A DNA stretch of 10,849 bases. Origin: CAZOHN01 sp964579325 (lineage in GTDB: Bacteria > Pseudomonadota > Alphaproteobacteria > Rhodobacterales > Rhodobacteraceae). A model generated the notes under the pieces. That model made no database searches, was not told the origin of the DNA, and saw only the letters and a program-made list of their open reading frames with translations. Below are positions 1 through 7,547 of the stretch, piece by piece. The stretch lies in contig CAZOHN010000122.1 of assembly GCA_964579325.1 (NCBI GenBank), positions 1 through 10,849 of the forward strand, given 5' to 3'. A program made the position numbers and the translations under genes. Each line of letters opens with the position of its first letter. The first letter of the stretch is position 1.

Positions 1-5
1 GGCAA

Positions 6-26
6 GCAGGGGCGGAACGCCCCTGC
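6..26. repeat. GC-rich perfect hairpin, possible terminator of an upstream gene
   Basis: A perfect 9-bp inverted repeat, GCAGGGGCG (6-14) and CGCCCCTGC (18-26), encloses a 3-nt GAA loop. It lies before the first gene, at the window edge. No T-run follows on either strand, so it is not a textbook intrinsic terminator. It could be the terminator or 3' end of a gene to the left, or a chance GC-rich stem. More GC-rich inverted segments follow, for example GTCCC at 30-34 with GGGAC at 54-58. The hairpin is plain in the sequence; its function is not known. Confidence 0.4.
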
Positions 27-177
27 GCCGTCCCGGGGGCGGGAGGGCCTCCGGGGACCCTCGCGCCGCACGGGCGCAGGCGATAGGATGCCCCGCGAAC
101 GTCACGCTGGCGATACCAGGCAAGGCCAGGATCGCCGCTACCCGGCACAGCGGAGAACGAGGCGAAAGGGAATGGGC

Positions 178-1095
178 ATGCACGACACCTTCACCGCGCC
201 GGGGCGGTTCTTCCGCGGCAACCTCCATACCCACTCCGACCGGTCCGACGGCGTCCTGTCGCCCGAGGAGGTCTGTCGCCGCTACCGGGCCGAGGGCTAC
301 GATTTCCTCTGCCTCTCGGACCATTTCATCGGCAAGTACGGCTATCCGATCACCGACACGCGGCCCTTCAACGCGCCGGGGTTCGTCACGCTCCCCGGGG
401 CCGAGCTGCACTCGGGTGCGATGGCCAATGGCGAATTGTGGCACATCCTCGCGGTCGGTCTGCCGGCCGACTTCGCCCCGGGCAACGCCCCCGGGTTCCG
501 CCCGGTCGAGGGGCAGGAGACCGGGCCCGAGATTGCCGCCCGAGCACGGGCGGCGGGGGCCTTCGTGGCCATCGCCCACCCGGAGTGGTCGGGGCTGACG
601 CTCGAGGATGCGCGCGGAATCGAGGCGGCCCATGCCGTCGAGGTCTACAACCATGGCTGCGCCGTGGGGGCCGACCGGGCGCATGGCTTCCACGTGCTCG
701 ACCTTCTGTTGAGCGAGGGCCGTGACCTGACGCTCTGCGCCACGGACGATGCGCATTTCACCGAGCCGGACCATTTCGGCGGCTGGGTGATGGTCAAGGC
801 CGAGGAGAACGACCCCGTTGCGCTCCTCGAGGCGCTGAAGGCCGGCCGCTACTATTCCTCGCAGGCGCCGGAGTTGCGCGCCGTGGCCCGTGAGGGCAAC
901 CGGATCGAGGTCGAATGCTCGCCGGTCGCAACCGTGATCGTGCAGGGCCACGGCAGTGCGGCGGTGGCGGTGCATGGCTCCAGCATGACGCGGGCTTCTG
1001 TCCCGCTCGACCGTTTCGCGGCCTCGCCTTGGGTCCGGGTCACGGTGATCGACCGGGCCGGGCGGCGGGCCTGGGCCAATGCGATGCGGCTCTGA
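178..1095 (+). CDS. PHP-domain metal-dependent phosphoesterase
   Basis: This 305-residue protein has the scattered metal ligands of the PHP (polymerase and histidinol phosphatase) superfamily: HTHSDRSDG at about residues 17-25 (H-x-H), LSDH at 46-49, GAELH at 74-78, AIAHPEW at 131-137, EVYNH at 155-159 and ATDDAH at 188-193. PHP proteins of this type bind two or three divalent metals and hydrolyse phosphomonoesters or phosphodiesters. The substrate cannot be told here. No signal peptide or membrane segment is seen, so it is probably cytoplasmic. The last 80 or so residues look like a small beta-rich tail. The start chosen is ATG at 178, seven bases after AAAGGG (165-170); ATG 172 is too close to that site, and an upstream in-frame ATG at 88 would only add a basic, uninformative leader. 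The gene faces the ynjD-type gene, whose stop is 34 bp beyond its own. Family is secure, exact role is not. Confidence 0.88.
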   Translation: MHDTFTAPGRFFRGNLHTHSDRSDGVLSPEEVCRRYRAEGYDFLCLSDHFIGKYGYPITDTRPFNAPGFVTLPGAELHSGAMANGELWHILAVGLPADFAPGNAPGFRPVEGQETGPEIAARARAAGAFVAIAHPEWSGLTLEDARGIEAAHAVEVYNHGCAVGADRAHGFHVLDLLLSEGRDLTLCATDDAHFTEPDHFGGWVMVKAEENDPVALLEALKAGRYYSSQAPELRAVAREGNRIEVECSPVATVIVQGHGSAAVAVHGSSMTRASVPLDRFAASPWVRVTVIDRAGRRAWANAMRL

Positions 1096-1101
1096 CGGCG
1101 T

Positions 1102-1122
1102 CCGGGCGGCGCTTCGGCCCGG
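1102..1122. terminator. Possible bidirectional terminator between convergent genes
   Basis: CCGGGC (1102-1107) and GCCCGG (1117-1122) form a 6-bp stem with a 9-nt loop inside the 34-bp gap between the PHP gene stop (1095) and the ynjD-type stop (1130). The position between two converging genes is where a shared terminator would sit. There is no T-tract on either side, and in DNA this GC-rich such stems arise by chance, so this is a weak call. Confidence 0.3.
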
Positions 1123-1129
1123 CGTGACC

Positions 1130-1771
1130 TCACCCCAGCGTGACGACCGGCCCGCCCGCCGCCGCGGCGTCGGCGGCGTCATGGGTGACGAGGAGGCTGG
1201 GCAGCCCCCGCGCCCGCGCGAGGTCGAAGACCACGCGCCGGGTCTGGTCGCGCAGGTCGGCGTCGAGCCGGGAGAAGGGTTCGTCGAGCAGAAGCGCGCA
1301 GGGGTCCGACAGCAGCATCCGCATCAGCGCGACGCGGGCCTTCTGCCCGCCCGAGAGCGTGGCGGGATCGCGCGGGCCGAAGCCGGAAAGCCCCACCTCG
1401 GCGAGCGCCGCCTCGACCCGCGCGGGGCGGTTCCCGGCGTTGGCGGGCAGGCCGAAGGCGAGGTTGCCCGCGACCGAAAGGTGCGGGAACAGCAGGTCGT
1501 CCTGGAACAGGATGCCGACGTGGCGCGCCTCGGTCGGCAGGTCGGTGATGTCGCGGCCGTCGAGGCGGATGCGGCCCATCATCCGGAAGGCCGGGGCGAG
1601 GGTGCCGGTGATCGCGGCGAGGATCGTGGACTTGCCGATGCCCGAGGGACCCATGACGGTGAGCACCTCGCCGGGGCCGATGTGGGCGTCGATCTCGACG
1701 AGGCGGCGGCCTTCGCGCTCGATGCAGAGGCGGTCGAGGGAGAGGCCGCGGGGGAGAGAGGGCTCAGCCAC
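1130..1771 (-). CDS. ynjD: ABC transporter ATP-binding protein, YnjD type
   Basis: This is a compact 213-residue ABC ATPase that would power uptake by the permease and binding protein encoded just upstream. All motifs are present in order: Walker A GPSGIGKST (41-49), Q-loop glutamine in ILFQDD (Q90), signature LSGGQ (139-143), Walker B ending LLLDE (160-164), D-loop SRLD (167-170) and switch histidine in VTHD (H197). The chain ends soon after the H-loop, with no regulatory tail, as usual for small importer ATPases of the YnjD/ThiQ kind. The start is GTG at 1771; its coding strand has GGGGGA six bases upstream. It overlaps the end of the permease gene by 8 bp (GTGGCTGA contains the permease stop TGA), which suggests translational coupling. 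The ynjD symbol rests on operon structure and the neighbouring YnjB-like protein; the ATPase alone would not distinguish it from ThiQ. Confidence 0.88.
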   Translation of the reverse strand: MAEPSLPRGLSLDRLCIEREGRRLVEIDAHIGPGEVLTVMGPSGIGKSTILAAITGTLAPAFRMMGRIRLDGRDITDLPTEARHVGILFQDDLLFPHLSVAGNLAFGLPANAGNRPARVEAALAEVGLSGFGPRDPATLSGGQKARVALMRMLLSDPCALLLDEPFSRLDADLRDQTRRVVFDLARARGLPSLLVTHDAADAAAAGGPVVTLG

Positions 1772-3542
1772 GCAGCATCCCCCGGCGGTTGCGGAAGGCG
1801 AGGCGCGGGAGCGTCAGCGCCAGGGCGAAGGGCAGGAGGACCGCGGCGGTCTGGGCGAGCGCGGTCGCGCCGATCAGCCGGCGGTCCGCCCCGGAGGCGA
1901 GGGCCACGGCCTCGGTGGTGAGGGTGGCGACGCGGCCGCCGCCGACGAGCAGCGTGGGCAGGTATTGCCCGACCGAGACCGCGAAGCCCACCGCGAAGGC
2001 GGTGAGGAGTGCCGGCAGCAGCATCGGCAGGCGGACGCGCAGGAGCGTGCGGCCGGGCGAGGCGCCGAGCGCGCGGGCGGTGGTGGCGAGGCGCGCGTCC
2101 CAGGCGCGCCAGGGACCCGCGAGCGACAGGAAGGTGTAGGGCAGGACGAAGACGAGGTGTGCGGCGGTGACCGCGGCGGTGCGGTCGCCCGCACCGGCGG
2201 CGATGGCGAGGGTCTGAAGCCCCAGCAGGAAGGCCACCTGCGGCACCAGAAGCGGCAGGTAGAGGAGTGCCAGGCTGCGGCTGCCGGGGGTCAGGCCGTG
2301 GCGGTGTTCGGCTTCGAGGCAGGCGACCGTGAGGGCGATGGCCAGTGCGCTCGCCGTGGCCGCGATCGCGAGCGTTGTGGCGGTGGGGCCCAGCAGGGCC
2401 GGCCCGTGGCGTTCCCAGGTGCGCAGCGTGAGCGTGTCGGGCAGCGCGTCGGGGAAGGTCCAGGGCCCGGCGAGCGACCACAGGCCGAGGCCCGCGAGGC
2501 CGCCGAGCACAGTCGCGGCCGTGGCAGCGGCGAGGCCGAGGCCGAGGGCGCGGGCGATGAATTCGGGGCCGGGGTGGCCGCGGCCGCCAGCGGCGCACCA
2601 GCGGCGCCCGAGGTGGGCCACGAGGCGTTCGGCGGCGAGGCCTGCGGCGAGGGCGACGGCGACGAGGCCGAGTTGCAGAAGCGCAGCGGCGGCGGCGGTG
2701 AGGCGCAGCGCGAGATCGGGGTCGTTCATCAAGCGCACTACCTGCACCGCGAGCGGGGCGGGTGTGGTGGGCCCTAGGATCAGAGCCATGTCGACGTTTG
2801 CCGTTCCGTAGGCGAGGACGGCGGCGAGAGGCAGGCGCAGTTGCGGGTAGAGCGCGGGGAGGACGGTCTTGGCCCAGGCGGTCACGCGCCGGTATCCCAG
2901 AGCTTGCGCGACGGCGAGCCGCTGGGTGGCGCCGACCTGCGGCAGCGCGGCGAGCGCCATCAGGAGCAGGAAGGGGACTTCCTTGGCCGCGAGCCCGAGG
3001 GTCAGGGCCAGGCCGCCCTGGTCCTGCAGGATCAGGAGGTCGGGCGGCCGCTCCCAGCCGGTTGCCCAGGGTGAAAGCGCCCGGGCGATCCAGCCCGAGG
3101 GGGCGATGAGGAACGCGATGCCGAAGGCGGCGGCGGCGTGCGGGATGGACAGCAGCGGCGACAGCGCGCGTTCGAGGAGGCGGAAGGCGCGGGTGCCGTG
3201 CCAGCCGGCGAGGATCAGGCAGGTGGCGGCGAAGGCGATCACCGACGAGGCGATGCCGGTGCCCAGCGAAAGCCGCGCGCCGGTGGCGATGGCGGGGTCG
3301 TCCGCGAGCGTACGGAAGGCGTCGAGCGAAAGCTCGCGGGCGCCGAGGGCCGGGAGCCAGCCGAAGGCGGGCATGAGCGTGAAGATAAGCCCCGCAGCGA
3401 CCGGGCCGAGCAGCAGCGCGAGTGTCAGGGCCGGGGCGAAGGGCAGCAGGCCGCGCGGCCGTGGCGGGGCCGGGCCTGCCACTGACCCCGTTCCCGGGCA
3501 GGCGTCGGGCGCCGCTGAGGGGGTCGCGGCGGGGCCGGTCAT
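1764..3542 (-). CDS. ynjC: ABC transporter permease with two fused membrane domains, YnjC type
   Basis: This 592-residue, strongly hydrophobic inner-membrane protein carries two binding-protein-dependent permease domains in one chain, so one copy supplies both halves of the channel. Each half has a recognisable cytoplasmic coupling loop that docks on the ATPase: VAQALGYRRVTAWAKTVLP at about 211-229, and ARALGASPGRTLLRVRLP at about 489-506. A Pro/Ala-rich leader of about 30 residues precedes the first membrane segment (about 33-57). The chosen start is ATG 3542, 7 bp after the binding-protein stop, although it lacks a clear ribosome site. GTG at 3482, behind GGAACGGGG, is a credible alternative that would remove 20 residues. 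As I recall, E. coli YnjC is roughly 510 residues, so this protein is longer. The 3' end overlaps the ATPase start by 8 bp. The substrate is unknown; thiamine-type annotations for such proteins come from the related ThiP family, not from evidence here. Confidence 0.87.
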   Translation of the reverse strand: MTGPAATPSAAPDACPGTGSVAGPAPPRPRGLLPFAPALTLALLLGPVAAGLIFTLMPAFGWLPALGARELSLDAFRTLADDPAIATGARLSLGTGIASSVIAFAATCLILAGWHGTRAFRLLERALSPLLSIPHAAAAFGIAFLIAPSGWIARALSPWATGWERPPDLLILQDQGGLALTLGLAAKEVPFLLLMALAALPQVGATQRLAVAQALGYRRVTAWAKTVLPALYPQLRLPLAAVLAYGTANVDMALILGPTTPAPLAVQVVRLMNDPDLALRLTAAAAALLQLGLVAVALAAGLAAERLVAHLGRRWCAAGGRGHPGPEFIARALGLGLAAATAATVLGGLAGLGLWSLAGPWTFPDALPDTLTLRTWERHGPALLGPTATTLAIAATASALAIALTVACLEAEHRHGLTPGSRSLALLYLPLLVPQVAFLLGLQTLAIAAGAGDRTAAVTAAHLVFVLPYTFLSLAGPWRAWDARLATTARALGASPGRTLLRVRLPMLLPALLTAFAVGFAVSVGQYLPTLLVGGGRVATLTTEAVALASGADRRLIGATALAQTAAVLLPFALALTLPRLAFRNRRGMLRG

Positions 3543-3549
3543 CGGGCCG

Positions 3550-4755
3550 CTATTGGCTTCGGCCGTAGCGGTCGGCCCAGTCGGCGGCGACGCGGGTCAT
3601 CCACGAGGGGTGGGGTTCGGGGAGGGCCTTGCCGAGCGCGGCGGGCGAAAGCGTCGCGATCCCGAGATCGAGCGCGGCGAAGGCGGCGGCATCGGCGGGC
3701 GGGATGCGGTCCATCGACAGGACGGTGCCCCAGCCGAGATGGGCGGGGTCCTGCATGCGCAGCTGCGCCTCGGGCGACATCAGGAAATCGGCCAGCACCA
3801 TCGCACCGGCCTTGGCGTTGGCGTTGTAGGGGATCGCCACGAAGCTCGCGTTGCCGATGGTGCCGCCGTCGAGGACGTAGGTGCGCACGGTACCCGGCAA
3901 CTCGCCGTTCGCGATGGCTGCCGACGCGGCGCCGGGAGAGAACGAGATCGCCAGGTCGATCTCGCCATCGGCCATGAGCGGTTTCAGCGCCTCGCCGGTC
4001 TGCGGATAGGCCCGGCCCTGCCGCCAGAGGTTGGGCGTGAGGTCATCGAGGAAAGCCCAGAGTGGTTCGGTCGCCGGGCCATAGGTTTCATCGGTGACCG
4101 GGGCGAGGAGCACGGCGGGTTCGGGGGCGAGGTCGTAGAGCGCCTGCTTGAGGAAGGTCGCGCCGAGGAAATCGGGCGGCTGCGGGAAGGTGAAGCGGCC
4201 GGGGTTGGTTGCGGCCCATGCGCCAAGTGCTTCCATGCTGCGCGGAGGCTCGGGAACGCGGGCAGTGTCGTGCCAGAACACCACCTGCGCCATGGCCCAG
4301 GGTGCCTCGAGCCCTTCGGTCGGCACGGTGAAATCCGCGGTGAGCGCCGCATTGGCTGCAGGGTCGACGAAGGACCACGACGGCAGGTCCTCGGCCCATG
4401 GCCCGAACAGCAGGCCCCTTTCCTTCATCGAGGCAAAGTTCGGACCGTTGATCCAGATCAGGTCGACCGCCCCGCCCGAATCGCGCCCCGCTGCCTTCTC
4501 GGCGATCACACGGCTCACGGCGTCGGCGGTGTCGGAGAGCTTGACATGTTCGACCGTCACACCGTGCCGTTCGAGCACCTGCGCGCCGGCCCATGCGATG
4601 AAGTCGTTGGCCTGCGCCGAGCCGCCCCAGGCGTTGAAATACACCGTCTGGCCGCGGGCTTCGGACAGCACCGACTGCCAGTCCGAGGGCGTCGGGTCTG
4701 CGGTCGCAACTCCGGCGGCGAGCAGCAGGGCGGCTGCGAGGGCGGGGCTCTTCAT
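3550..4755 (-). CDS. ynjB: Periplasmic substrate-binding protein of an ABC importer, YnjB type
   Basis: This 401-residue protein is the extracytoplasmic ligand receptor of the importer. It opens with a short Sec-type signal peptide: MK, a hydrophobic Ala/Leu stretch (about 5-17), then a likely cut after ATA (residue 19). The mature start contains GQTVYFNAWGGSAQANDFIAW (about 35-55) and, further on, DLIWINGPNFASMKERGLLF (98-117). Both closely match what I recall of the E. coli YnjB family. The rest has the two-lobe make-up of an iron/thiamine/polyamine-like binding protein. The start is ATG 4755, with GAAAGG about seven bases upstream; reading further upstream in frame gives only low-complexity leader without secretion features. 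It is the first gene of a three-gene operon, divergent from glgP across 244 bp. The ligand is not established for this family, and nothing in the sequence settles it. Confidence 0.9.
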   Translation of the reverse strand: MKSPALAAALLLAAGVATADPTPSDWQSVLSEARGQTVYFNAWGGSAQANDFIAWAGAQVLERHGVTVEHVKLSDTADAVSRVIAEKAAGRDSGGAVDLIWINGPNFASMKERGLLFGPWAEDLPSWSFVDPAANAALTADFTVPTEGLEAPWAMAQVVFWHDTARVPEPPRSMEALGAWAATNPGRFTFPQPPDFLGATFLKQALYDLAPEPAVLLAPVTDETYGPATEPLWAFLDDLTPNLWRQGRAYPQTGEALKPLMADGEIDLAISFSPGAASAAIANGELPGTVRTYVLDGGTIGNASFVAIPYNANAKAGAMVLADFLMSPEAQLRMQDPAHLGWGTVLSMDRIPPADAAAFAALDLGIATLSPAALGKALPEPHPSWMTRVAADWADRYGRSQ

Positions 4756-4802
4756 TTCGGGGCCTTTCGATCGGGTCGACGGGTTAGGTCGCAGGAAATT
4801 CA

Positions 4803-4825
4803 CGGGATGGAAACTCAATATCCCG
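4803..4825. promoter_or_regulatory. Inverted repeat CGGGAT-N11-ATCCCG, candidate operator for the ynjBCD-type operon
   Basis: Perfect 6-bp half sites (4803-4808 and 4820-4825) are separated by an AT-richer 11-bp spacer. The element lies 48-70 bp upstream of the ynjB-type ATG, where a dimeric regulator could act on that promoter. I could not find a convincing -35/-10 pair on the minus strand here (GATATT, the reverse complement of 4816-4821, is the best -10-like hexamer, with a poor -35). The symmetry is directly visible; a regulator is inference. Confidence 0.35.
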
Positions 4826-4898
4826 AAAGCAAATGTTACAGATCGTGCTCGCGATGCTTGCGGCGCTGCTCGAAAATGCGGCAACTGCGGCTGGAAAG

Positions 4899-4917
4899 CT
4901 GCGCCAGTTCGGCGCAG
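4899..4917. repeat. Perfect hairpin in the divergent control region
   Basis: CTGCGCC (4899-4905) and GGCGCAG (4911-4917) form a 7-bp stem around the 5-nt loop AGTTC. The right arm can instead pair with 4925-4930 (GCGCAG with CTGTGC, one G-T pair). Both lie upstream of the predicted -35 of glgP, so they would not be in its transcript. They are more likely DNA-level protein sites, or part of a transcript starting further upstream. Confidence 0.4.
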
Positions 4918-4935
4918 TCGGGCGCTGTGCGATGA

Positions 4936-4964
4936 TTGCGTCGGCGGGGACTGTTTGCGATAAC
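4936..4964 (+). promoter_or_regulatory. Candidate sigma-70-type promoter of the glgPBC operon
   Basis: TTGCGT (4936-4941) and GATAAC (4959-4964) are separated by exactly 17 bp. The -35 keeps the TTG that matters most in alphaproteobacteria, and the -10 matches TATAAT at four of six positions. A start near 4971 would give a leader of about 29 nt before GTG 5000. This is the best promoter-like pair I found in the 244-bp gap, but it is a pattern match only. Confidence 0.42.
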
Positions 4965-4965
4965 A
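4952..4965. promoter_or_regulatory. LacI-family-like operator over the glgP -10 box
   Basis: TGTTTGCGATAACA is a 14-bp imperfect palindrome (10 of 14 positions symmetric) with the TG-N4-CG-N4-CA frame typical of LacI-family operators. It covers the predicted -10 hexamer (4959-4964), so a bound protein would be expected to repress glgP. LacI-family carbon regulators such as CceR/AkgR are known in Rhodobacterales, with sites resembling TGTTAnCGnTAACA as I recall; this site differs from that at one specified position. Which protein binds, if any, is inference. Confidence 0.45.
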
Positions 4966-4999
4966 CTCCTTCGCGTGGCAGACTGACCCCGGGGAGACG

Positions 5000-7545
5000 G
5001 TGGAGCTGGAATCGAACATGGAACACGTCGACCTCGAAGGCGCGATGCTGCGCTACCTCCGGTACGGACTGGGCAAGGATACCGAACACGCCAAGGCCTA
5101 TGACTGGCGCATGGCGCTGTCGTTCGCGGTGCGCGAGAAGATCGTGGAGCCGTGGTTCGCCGCGACCAAGGAGACCTACGCGCGCAAGATGAAGCGCGTC
5201 TACTACCTGTCGATGGAGTTCCTGATCGGCAGGCTTCTCGAGGATGCAATCACCAACCTCGGGCTCGCCGATGCGGCGCACAAGGCGCTGGACCGGCATG
5301 GGCAGAGCTTTGACGCCATCGTCGACAACGAGCCCGACGCGGCGCTTGGCAACGGCGGGCTGGGGCGGCTTGCGGCCTGCTTTCTCGATTCACTCTCGAC
5401 CATCGGTTGTCCCGCCTACGGCTATGGCATTCGCTACGAACATGGTCTGTTTCGGCAGCGCTTCGTCGAAGGCCGGCAGATCGAGGAGCCGGAGGACTGG
5501 CTCTTGCAGGCCCATGCCTGGGAATACGAGCGGCCCGAGGCCGCGTTCGAGATCGGCTTCGGCGGACAGGTGGCCGAGGCGGGCGGGCGCGCGGTCTGGC
5601 AGCCCGAGGAACGTGTGATCGCACAAGCGTGGGACACGCCGGTAATCGGCTGGGAGGGCAAGTGGGCGAACACGCTCCGGCTGTGGAGTGCCAAGCCGTT
5701 GAAGCTGTTCGATCTCGAGCGGTTCAACCGGGGCGAATATGCTGCCGCGGCCGAGCCCGAGGCGCTTGCACGGACGATCAGCCGCGTGCTCTATCCCGAT
5801 GATACCACCGAGCAGGGCAAGGCACTGCGGTTGAAGCAGGAGTTCTTCTTCACCGCCGCGTCGCTGCGCGATATCCTGCGGCGGTTCCGTAGCGAGTACG
5901 ACGACCTCAGGAAGCTGCCCGCGAAGGCGGCGATCCAGCTCAACGACACCCATCCCGCGATTGCCGGACCGGAGCTGGTGAGGCTACTGATGGACGAGGG
6001 CGGGATGGAATTCGAGGTGGCCGCCGACACCGCGCAGGCGACCCTGAGTTACACCAACCACACGTTGATGCCGGAGGCGCTGGAGCGGTGGTCGGAAGGG
6101 CTGATGGGAAGCCTGCTGCCGCGGCACATGCAGATCATCGCGCGGATCGACGAGTTGCATGCCCAACGTAACCCGACCCGGCGGATGGCCATCCGCGAGC
6201 ACGGGCAAGTCAAGATGGGGGACCTGTCCTTCGTCATGGCACACCGGGTGAACGGGGTCTCGGCCCTGCACACCGAGCTGATGAAAAAGACGGTGTTCTC
6301 CGAGTTGCACCGGCTCCACCCCGAGCGGATCATCAACCAGACCAACGGCGTGACGCCGAGGCGCTGGATCCTGTCGGCCAACCCCGGGCTGTCGAGACTG
6401 ATCGAGGACACGATCGGCCCAGGCTGGGAGGCTGACCTCGACAAGCTCGCAGACCTGGAAGCTCATGTCGAGGACGCAGGGTTCCTCGACCGTTTCGCGG
6501 CGGCCAAGCGGGCCAACAAGGTCGAGCTGGCGGACTGGGTCAAGGCGACCGCCGGTGTCAGCCTCGATCCCGACGCGATGTTCGACATCCAGATCAAGCG
6601 CATCCACGAATACAAGCGGCAGCACCTCAACATCCTCGAGGCGATCGCGCATTGGCAGGAGTTGAAGGATAATCCCGGCAAGGGCGGCGTCCCGCGGGTC
6701 AGGTTGTTCGCGGGCAAGGCCGCGCCGGGGTATCACCTGGCGAAGGAGATCATCCGTCTCATCAATGACGTGGCGCGGGTGGTGAATGCCGATCCCGACA
6801 CGCGTGAGTTCCTGAAGATCGTCTACATGCCGAACTACAACGTCACGCTGGCCGAGCGGCTGATCCCGGCGGCGGACCTCAGCGAGCAGATCTCGACGGC
6901 CGGAAAGGAAGCGTCGGGCACCGGCAACATGAAATTCGCGCTGAACGGGGCGCCGACGATCGGCACGCTGGACGGAGCGAACGTCGAGATCCGCGAGCAT
7001 GTCGGCGCGGAGAACTTCTTCCTGTTCGGGATGACTGCCACCGAGGCGATGGCCTGCCGGTCGATCCCGGGCCATGCCGAGCGGGCGATCANNNNNNNNN
7101 NNNNNNNNNNNNNNNNNNNNNNNNNNNNNNNNNNNNNNNNNNNNNNNNNNNNNNNNNNNNNNNNNNNNNNNNNNNNNNNNNNNNNNNNNNNGCCACCGAG
7201 GCGATGGCCTGCCGGTCGATCCCGGGCCATGCCGAGCGGGCGATCAACGCCTCGCCGCGACTGGCGCGGGCGATCGAGGCAATCGAGCAGGGCGTGTTCA
7301 GCCCCGGCGAACCGGGCCGCTATCACGGGATCGCGGGGAACCTGAGGCATCACGACTACTTCCTCGTCTGCTCGGATTTCGACGCCTATTCGGTGGCGCA
7401 GGGTGAAGCCGAAGCTGCCTATGGAGACCGTGCTCGCTGGCTGCGGATGGCGTCGCTCAACGTGGCGCGGTCCGGGTGGTTTTCGTCGGATCGCACCATC
7501 CGTGGATACATGGCGGATGTCTGGCGCGCCGAGGCGGCGCGCTGA
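5000..7545 (+). CDS. glgP: Glycogen phosphorylase, interrupted by an artefactual assembly gap
   Basis: GlgP is a cytoplasmic, PLP-dependent enzyme that releases glucose-1-phosphate from glycogen chain ends. Signatures include YYLSMEFLIGR (68-78), GNGGLGRLAACFLDS (117-131), AIQLNDTHPA (311-320), SYTNHTLMPEALERW (350-364), the family core FDIQIKRIHEYKRQ (528-541), and EASGTGNMKFALNG (637-650), where K645 should bear PLP. A 100-N gap at 7092-7191 has the same 55 bp on each side (7037-7091 and 7192-7246). Keeping one copy and removing the Ns (155 bases) gives one uninterrupted frame of 796 residues, normal for the family. As deposited, the frame breaks after about residue 697 and the C-terminal piece appears as a separate fragment ending at 7545. 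The start chosen is GTG 5000 (GGGGAG lies only three bases before it); ATG 5018 is equally plausible and costs six residues. It is the first gene of the glg operon. Confidence 0.95.
7037..7091 (+). repeat. 55-bp contig-end overlap, left copy
   Basis: This segment abuts the 100-N gap and is identical base for base to 7192-7246 on the other side. It encodes part of the C-terminal region of GlgP (residues 680 to 697 and the first base of 698). Ending exactly at the gap edge marks it as an unmerged assembly overlap, not a genomic repeat. Confidence 0.93.
7092..7191. other. glgP: Assembly gap of 100 N, probably of zero real length
   Basis: One hundred Ns is a conventional filler for a gap of unknown size. 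Because both edges carry the same 55 bp, the two contigs overlap and no sequence is likely to be missing. After collapse, the stretch from FGMT to GVFSP is 42 residues, the same as I count from memory in E. coli GlgP. Confidence 0.93.
7192..7246 (+). repeat. 55-bp contig-end overlap, right copy
   Basis: Identical to 7037-7091 and starting exactly at the end of the gap. The frame through this copy continues to the true glgP stop TGA at 7543-7545. Confidence 0.93.
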
Positions 7546-7547
7546 GC

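Noticed and set aside
88..177. Upstream ATG 88 as the start of the PHP gene
   Set aside because: The extra 30 residues are basic and unstructured, and the better ribosome site sits before ATG 178.
1140..2777. Plus-strand open frame of about 545 codons opposite ynjD and ynjC
   Set aside because: The composition is Arg/Gly/Ala/Glu-rich filler from reading GC-rich codons backwards; the opposite strand has a full ABC motif set.
2869..4935. Plus-strand open frame of about 688 codons opposite ynjB and ynjC
   Set aside because: Low-complexity Gly/Arg/Ala translation, no domain, and it lies over two clearly coding minus-strand genes.
4756..5019. N-terminal extension of the ynjB-type protein into the divergent region
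   Set aside because: It would bury the signal peptide about 88 residues inside the protein and overlap the start of glgP.
5984..7075. Minus-strand open frame of about 363 codons inside glgP
   Set aside because: It overlaps the conserved PLP-binding core of glgP and has no recognisable domain.
7037..7246. Genuine tandem duplication or insertion in glgP
   Set aside because: The copies end exactly at the edges of a standard 100-N gap, and collapse restores the correct frame and family length, so an assembly artefact is far more likely.
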